A stretch of 64,000 nt of DNA from Liolophura sinensis (lineage: Eukaryota; Mollusca; Polyplacophora; Chitonida; Chitonidae). The notes under the pieces were generated by a model that saw only the letters and a list, made by a program, of their open reading frames with translations, was not told where the DNA came from and searched no databases. Below are positions 60,958 through 64,000 of the stretch, one piece after another. The stretch spans positions 15,943,501 to 16,007,500 of the forward strand of contig NC_088303.1 in assembly GCF_032854445.1 (NCBI RefSeq), given 5' to 3'. The translations under genes and the position numbers were made by a program. Positions within the stretch are counted from its first letter, which is position 1, and the number at the start of each line of letters is the position of its first letter.

Positions 60958-63135
60958 GCTGTGATGGGAATGGCCCATGTTATATGATGCCAAAAAGAGA
61001 CTAAGCTATGGACAGAAAAACAGACTAAAAGAGCTGCTTAGTTGCAGCTAGACACTCCAGCTGGGAAAAACTGCCCCCCCCCCAAAAGTGCAGGTCCAAG
61101 CTGGTAATAAATTAATTAAGACTCCTGCAGGTAATGGGAATTGCATTTGAACACACGACAAGAGATGATAACATATCAAAAGGCCCCCGCAAATAACGGT
61201 TGTATGTACATGTACACAACAAGGTTATACACATCTTTTAGCACTATTTAATTTCTATGATGTCTCTCAAGTGTTAATTCTGGACTATATCAGTGAAACA
61301 AGTTGCTGGATTCAAATCAGAAGCCTCTTTGATGCAGGCTTGAAGACATGAAGAAGATGACTTTAGACCACTTTGCCAACTGCTGCCCCAGCAATGTTAT
61401 AATTCCTGGCACATAGTTCAGAGTTCAGAGCTTGAAAAACCTGTATTACCTGTGTGTATATAGATGATATTTTATCTGTCAATATATAACATATAATATT
61501 TTCTCTATGCACAGGAATATTATCAACACTACATTTTTCCACAGTGATGCATCCCTTAAGAATTCTTTTTTCATGGCTATGATAACTGTTTAGAATGTTT
61601 TTAGCTTGCTTTTTTCTTCTCCAATAAAATATTAAAAACGAAAGGCATCATGGGGAGATCAATTAACTGTTTACTGATTCTTACCCTCCTTACCAAATAC
61701 TGACATTATCTCCAGCCAATGAAGTCAGAAAGATGGTTTGTATCTTGTATGTATACGCATAATTTACATGTATGAGTACATACATGCATGTTCATTGTTA
61801 AATGGACGCTAGAAAAAATCCCTTTTACTCAAAACTTTGATTTTCTCCTATATTGGGCAATTGAAAAGGACGATTTCTAACACAGAGGGAGTATATATTT
61901 TATATCCCAATTCCTCAACCTTTTCGCATATGAAAAAGCAACTTTCAGTCCAAAATTGAACACATTTTCAAGTTGATTTTGGAGACAAAACTGCAGTGAT
62001 TGGCCATAAAATAAGGAAGTACATATAAACATAGTCTACAAATCATTTTAATGGCCCTATACACTGCACATGTACTTCAACATTATTATCATGCATTCAT
62101 GCCGAGTAACGTGTCAAATCAGATAAGCTACAAAAAATGAATATTTCCGCACAAAACCGCTCTCAAAAGAAAGACAAAAACACAATACATTTCTGAATCA
62201 CCTGTGTATAACCAGTCCAGGTATGTTGAGCTGGATTCTTTCAGGAAAACAGAGGGATTTTTCACTGCTGGTTTGGGCCACCATGACAGGTGTCATTTAC
62301 CAGCTATCAATCACCTGGTCAAATAACCGCAGTAAGATTTATCTCTGTAACATGCTCTTTTTTATCATGTGAAAACCACCATTTCACAGACCAAGTAACT
62401 TTCCCATTGGTTCACTACTTAAACTATACATGCTTTTCATTGCCTAGACGAAGCTGTTAAGGTCAGCCCAAATGTAACTGCCACTATCAACAACCTAGGA
62501 CAACAAAGCTTAAAGTCAAGATCAAGTGATTTGAAGAATAAATTAGATCCATGCAATGTACAGGTATTCAAAAATGCCAATTAACAATATACCTTCGGTA
62601 ATTTAGTTTAATTCTAAAATAACCAGGTAAAAACAGAGTAAGTGCAGATGATTTGGTTTTGATAATTGCATCCTGCTCAACAATACAGACAAAACAAATA
62701 TAATGGGCAGAAATTAGCAGCTGACAGACAGCATGATAATCAAATCATAAAAAAGCTTGAAACTCAACAAAATGAAAAATAGTGATGCAAAACTTCTTTC
62801 ATAAAGTTCAATTCTTTCTGACCTCATGTTTTATATGAAAAGGTGAATGGATTTATATCAACACTGTTGTACAAATGACTTAACTGCTGTAAATCTTTGA
62901 TTTTTAAGACATCTAAAGCACTTATGCATACAATTACAATGAAAATGACTCCAAAATGATTTGTTTGTAAAGATGCAATCTTTGTACAACTGAGCAAATT
63001 ATTACCGCAACTTAAAGTTCTATCACAATATTTCAAAATATCTTTTGCAAAGGGGGTTGAAAAGGTTGAAGGATTTGGGTGGACCACAATTAGCCATTAT
63101 ATGTGCCTACTTACATACTGAATACATCTACTTAC
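60958..63135. other. Intron 1
   Basis: No exon or repeat family recognised beyond the short match noted at 61973-62005 and a C run at 61074-61083. Confidence 0.4.
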
Positions 63136-63224
63136 CCCTTATCAAACGCCACCTCCCCACTCTCACTGGTCTGCAATTCCACATAGCGGGGTGGGGACTC
63201 AACAAAGTAATATGATTTAGGCAT
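63136..63224 (-). CDS. Exon 1, start codon and 29 residues
   Basis: The ATG at 63224-63222 opens a 29-codon reading frame beginning MPKSYYFVESPPRYVELQ and ending in ...AFDK, followed by two bases GG and a strong donor (GG/GTAAGTAG). The sequence is GC-richer than its surroundings and low in the F, L, I and C runs that typify chance ORFs here. The exon leaves phase 2, exactly what exon 2 (60836) needs. The N-terminus is polar with a Pro-Pro and would lie on one side of the membrane if exon 2 is a membrane segment. No TATA box or initiator was recognised upstream, and an upstream noncoding exon is possible. Confidence 0.6.
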
Positions 63225-64000
63225 TCTCGACCTTTAAGAGTTTCCTTCACCCACACACAATTTACTCAAATTCCAAGCTCAGCACAGAATTTTTCCAGAA
63301 GTCGACTGAGTTCAAAATACATTTCCTGTTGCCCACGAAATTCACTGGTAGCAGCAATTATGACAACATGATCAGCATAAACATTGTCTGTTAAGACTGT
63401 TTTTTTTTTTTGCAGAACTACTGTGATTATGGCTTTATGCTTTTGTAACTTCTGACATCACTTTGCTGCCATCACCATGACAACATGCAACGAAATTTAA
63501 AGTATTAATGACTGTCACAGGTTTATAGTGACGACAGAAAATAACCAGTTCTTTACTGTGATAACGGTTGTCCTGTCTTCACCAGGTGGTCGGCTCAGCC
63601 TTTCACAGATAATTCCATTCGATCAGCAGAACATTCAAATAACCCGTCATTTCATCTTCAACCTCTGTCATTTGGTGAAAAGAAATTCTCAAGGATCATT
63701 CCATCTAAGAGTGTCAATCGATTTTCATCTGCAGATCAAAGATTTTTCCTAAGCTCCAAAACACAGCCAGATCAGTTCAAATTGAGAACACAAAATATCC
63801 ATAATCACTTCAGCGAGAAAATACCATGGCAACCTGATGACAGCCAGCAACAACAACACACTACTGCTTTAATTCACCGCAGTCACTCAAGTTCAACATC
63901 ATGATCCATGATCAGGTAAAGGCAAGGCTTCACAGAAAATGAAACCTGTGAAAGGTTTGATCTGCTGTAGGCAAGCTAGGGTCTGACTGTTAAGCATATA
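63225..64000. other. Region upstream of exon 1
   Basis: Should hold the 5' UTR and promoter of the gene if exon 1 is really first. I see no TATA box or CpG island; a T run lies at 63401-63411. Confidence 0.3.

Larger units (their letters stand above)
3383..63224 (-). other. Predicted multi-exon gene, family not recognised
   Basis: A series of short minus-strand exons, each bounded by AG and GT, joins in phase: 0-2, 2-1, 1-1, 1-2, 2-2, 2-1, 1-0, 0-1, then 1-in for 7903-8147. Each junction would match by chance one time in three, so eight consecutive matches support a single transcript. Introns range from about 1 kb to about 24 kb and carry most of the repeats in the window. The product would be about 345 residues if it stops at 7903, or about 425 if the three further exons down to 3383 are used. 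I cannot name the family. Exon 2 is hydrophobic (a possible membrane segment) and the middle exons look like beta-rich globular sequence. Seen: splice sites, phases, composition. Inferred: that all exons belong to one transcript. Confidence 0.55.

Overview
This is a stretch of animal nuclear DNA, AT-rich and intron-dominated, most likely from a mollusc or a close marine invertebrate. The evidence is the set of tRNA-headed short interspersed elements, whose 3' ends (accataatgctggccgccgt...gtgaaatattcttgagta...aaataaataaat) are of a kind I associate with mollusc genomes. That association is from memory, not a database search. There are no bacterial-type operons, no rRNA or tRNA gene and no CRISPR array.

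Long ORFs are misleading here: the longest (551 and 564 codons) lie on a 61-bp minisatellite. I looked instead for short exons with GT/AG borders and then tested whether their codon phases fit. On the minus strand a chain of small exons joins in phase almost from one end of the window to the other: 63136-63224, 60724-60836, 57673-57762, 56390-56420, 37738-37770, 36288-36475, 11657-11823, 10207-10288, 7903-8147, and probably 7758-7830, 5246-5338 and a last exon ending at 3383. I read this as one gene of about 60 kb encoding roughly 345 to 425 residues. I do not recognise the family. Parts of the middle (a proline-valine strand block and an FLPKRF motif) loosely recall CABIT-type domains, but that is only a guess. 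Exon 2 can alternatively splice to 58472-58560, giving a closed 96-residue protein with two hydrophobic segments, so the 5' part could also be a separate small gene. Two ATG exons at 53822-53898 and 48104-48135 end in the phase the next exon needs and look like internal alternative starts. The start of exon 2 lies in a four-copy 31-bp repeat, every copy of which carries a splice-acceptor-like sequence.

The introns hold many mobile elements: at least seven copies or fragments of one SINE family and one of a second family, a 657-bp pogo-like element with TA target duplication, two diverged copies of a 220-bp inverted-repeat MITE, a 1.19-kb foldback element (43928-45118), and a 3.9-kb foldback element (about 38172-42105) with roughly 400-bp inverted arms, probable target-site duplications and 26 copies of a 61-bp minisatellite in its core. 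Smaller tandem arrays have units of 28 bp (6605-6998), 23 bp (36082-36163) and 31 bp (60834-60957).

All exon calls rest on splice signals, phase agreement and protein-like composition read by eye. None has been checked by transcript data or homology search.
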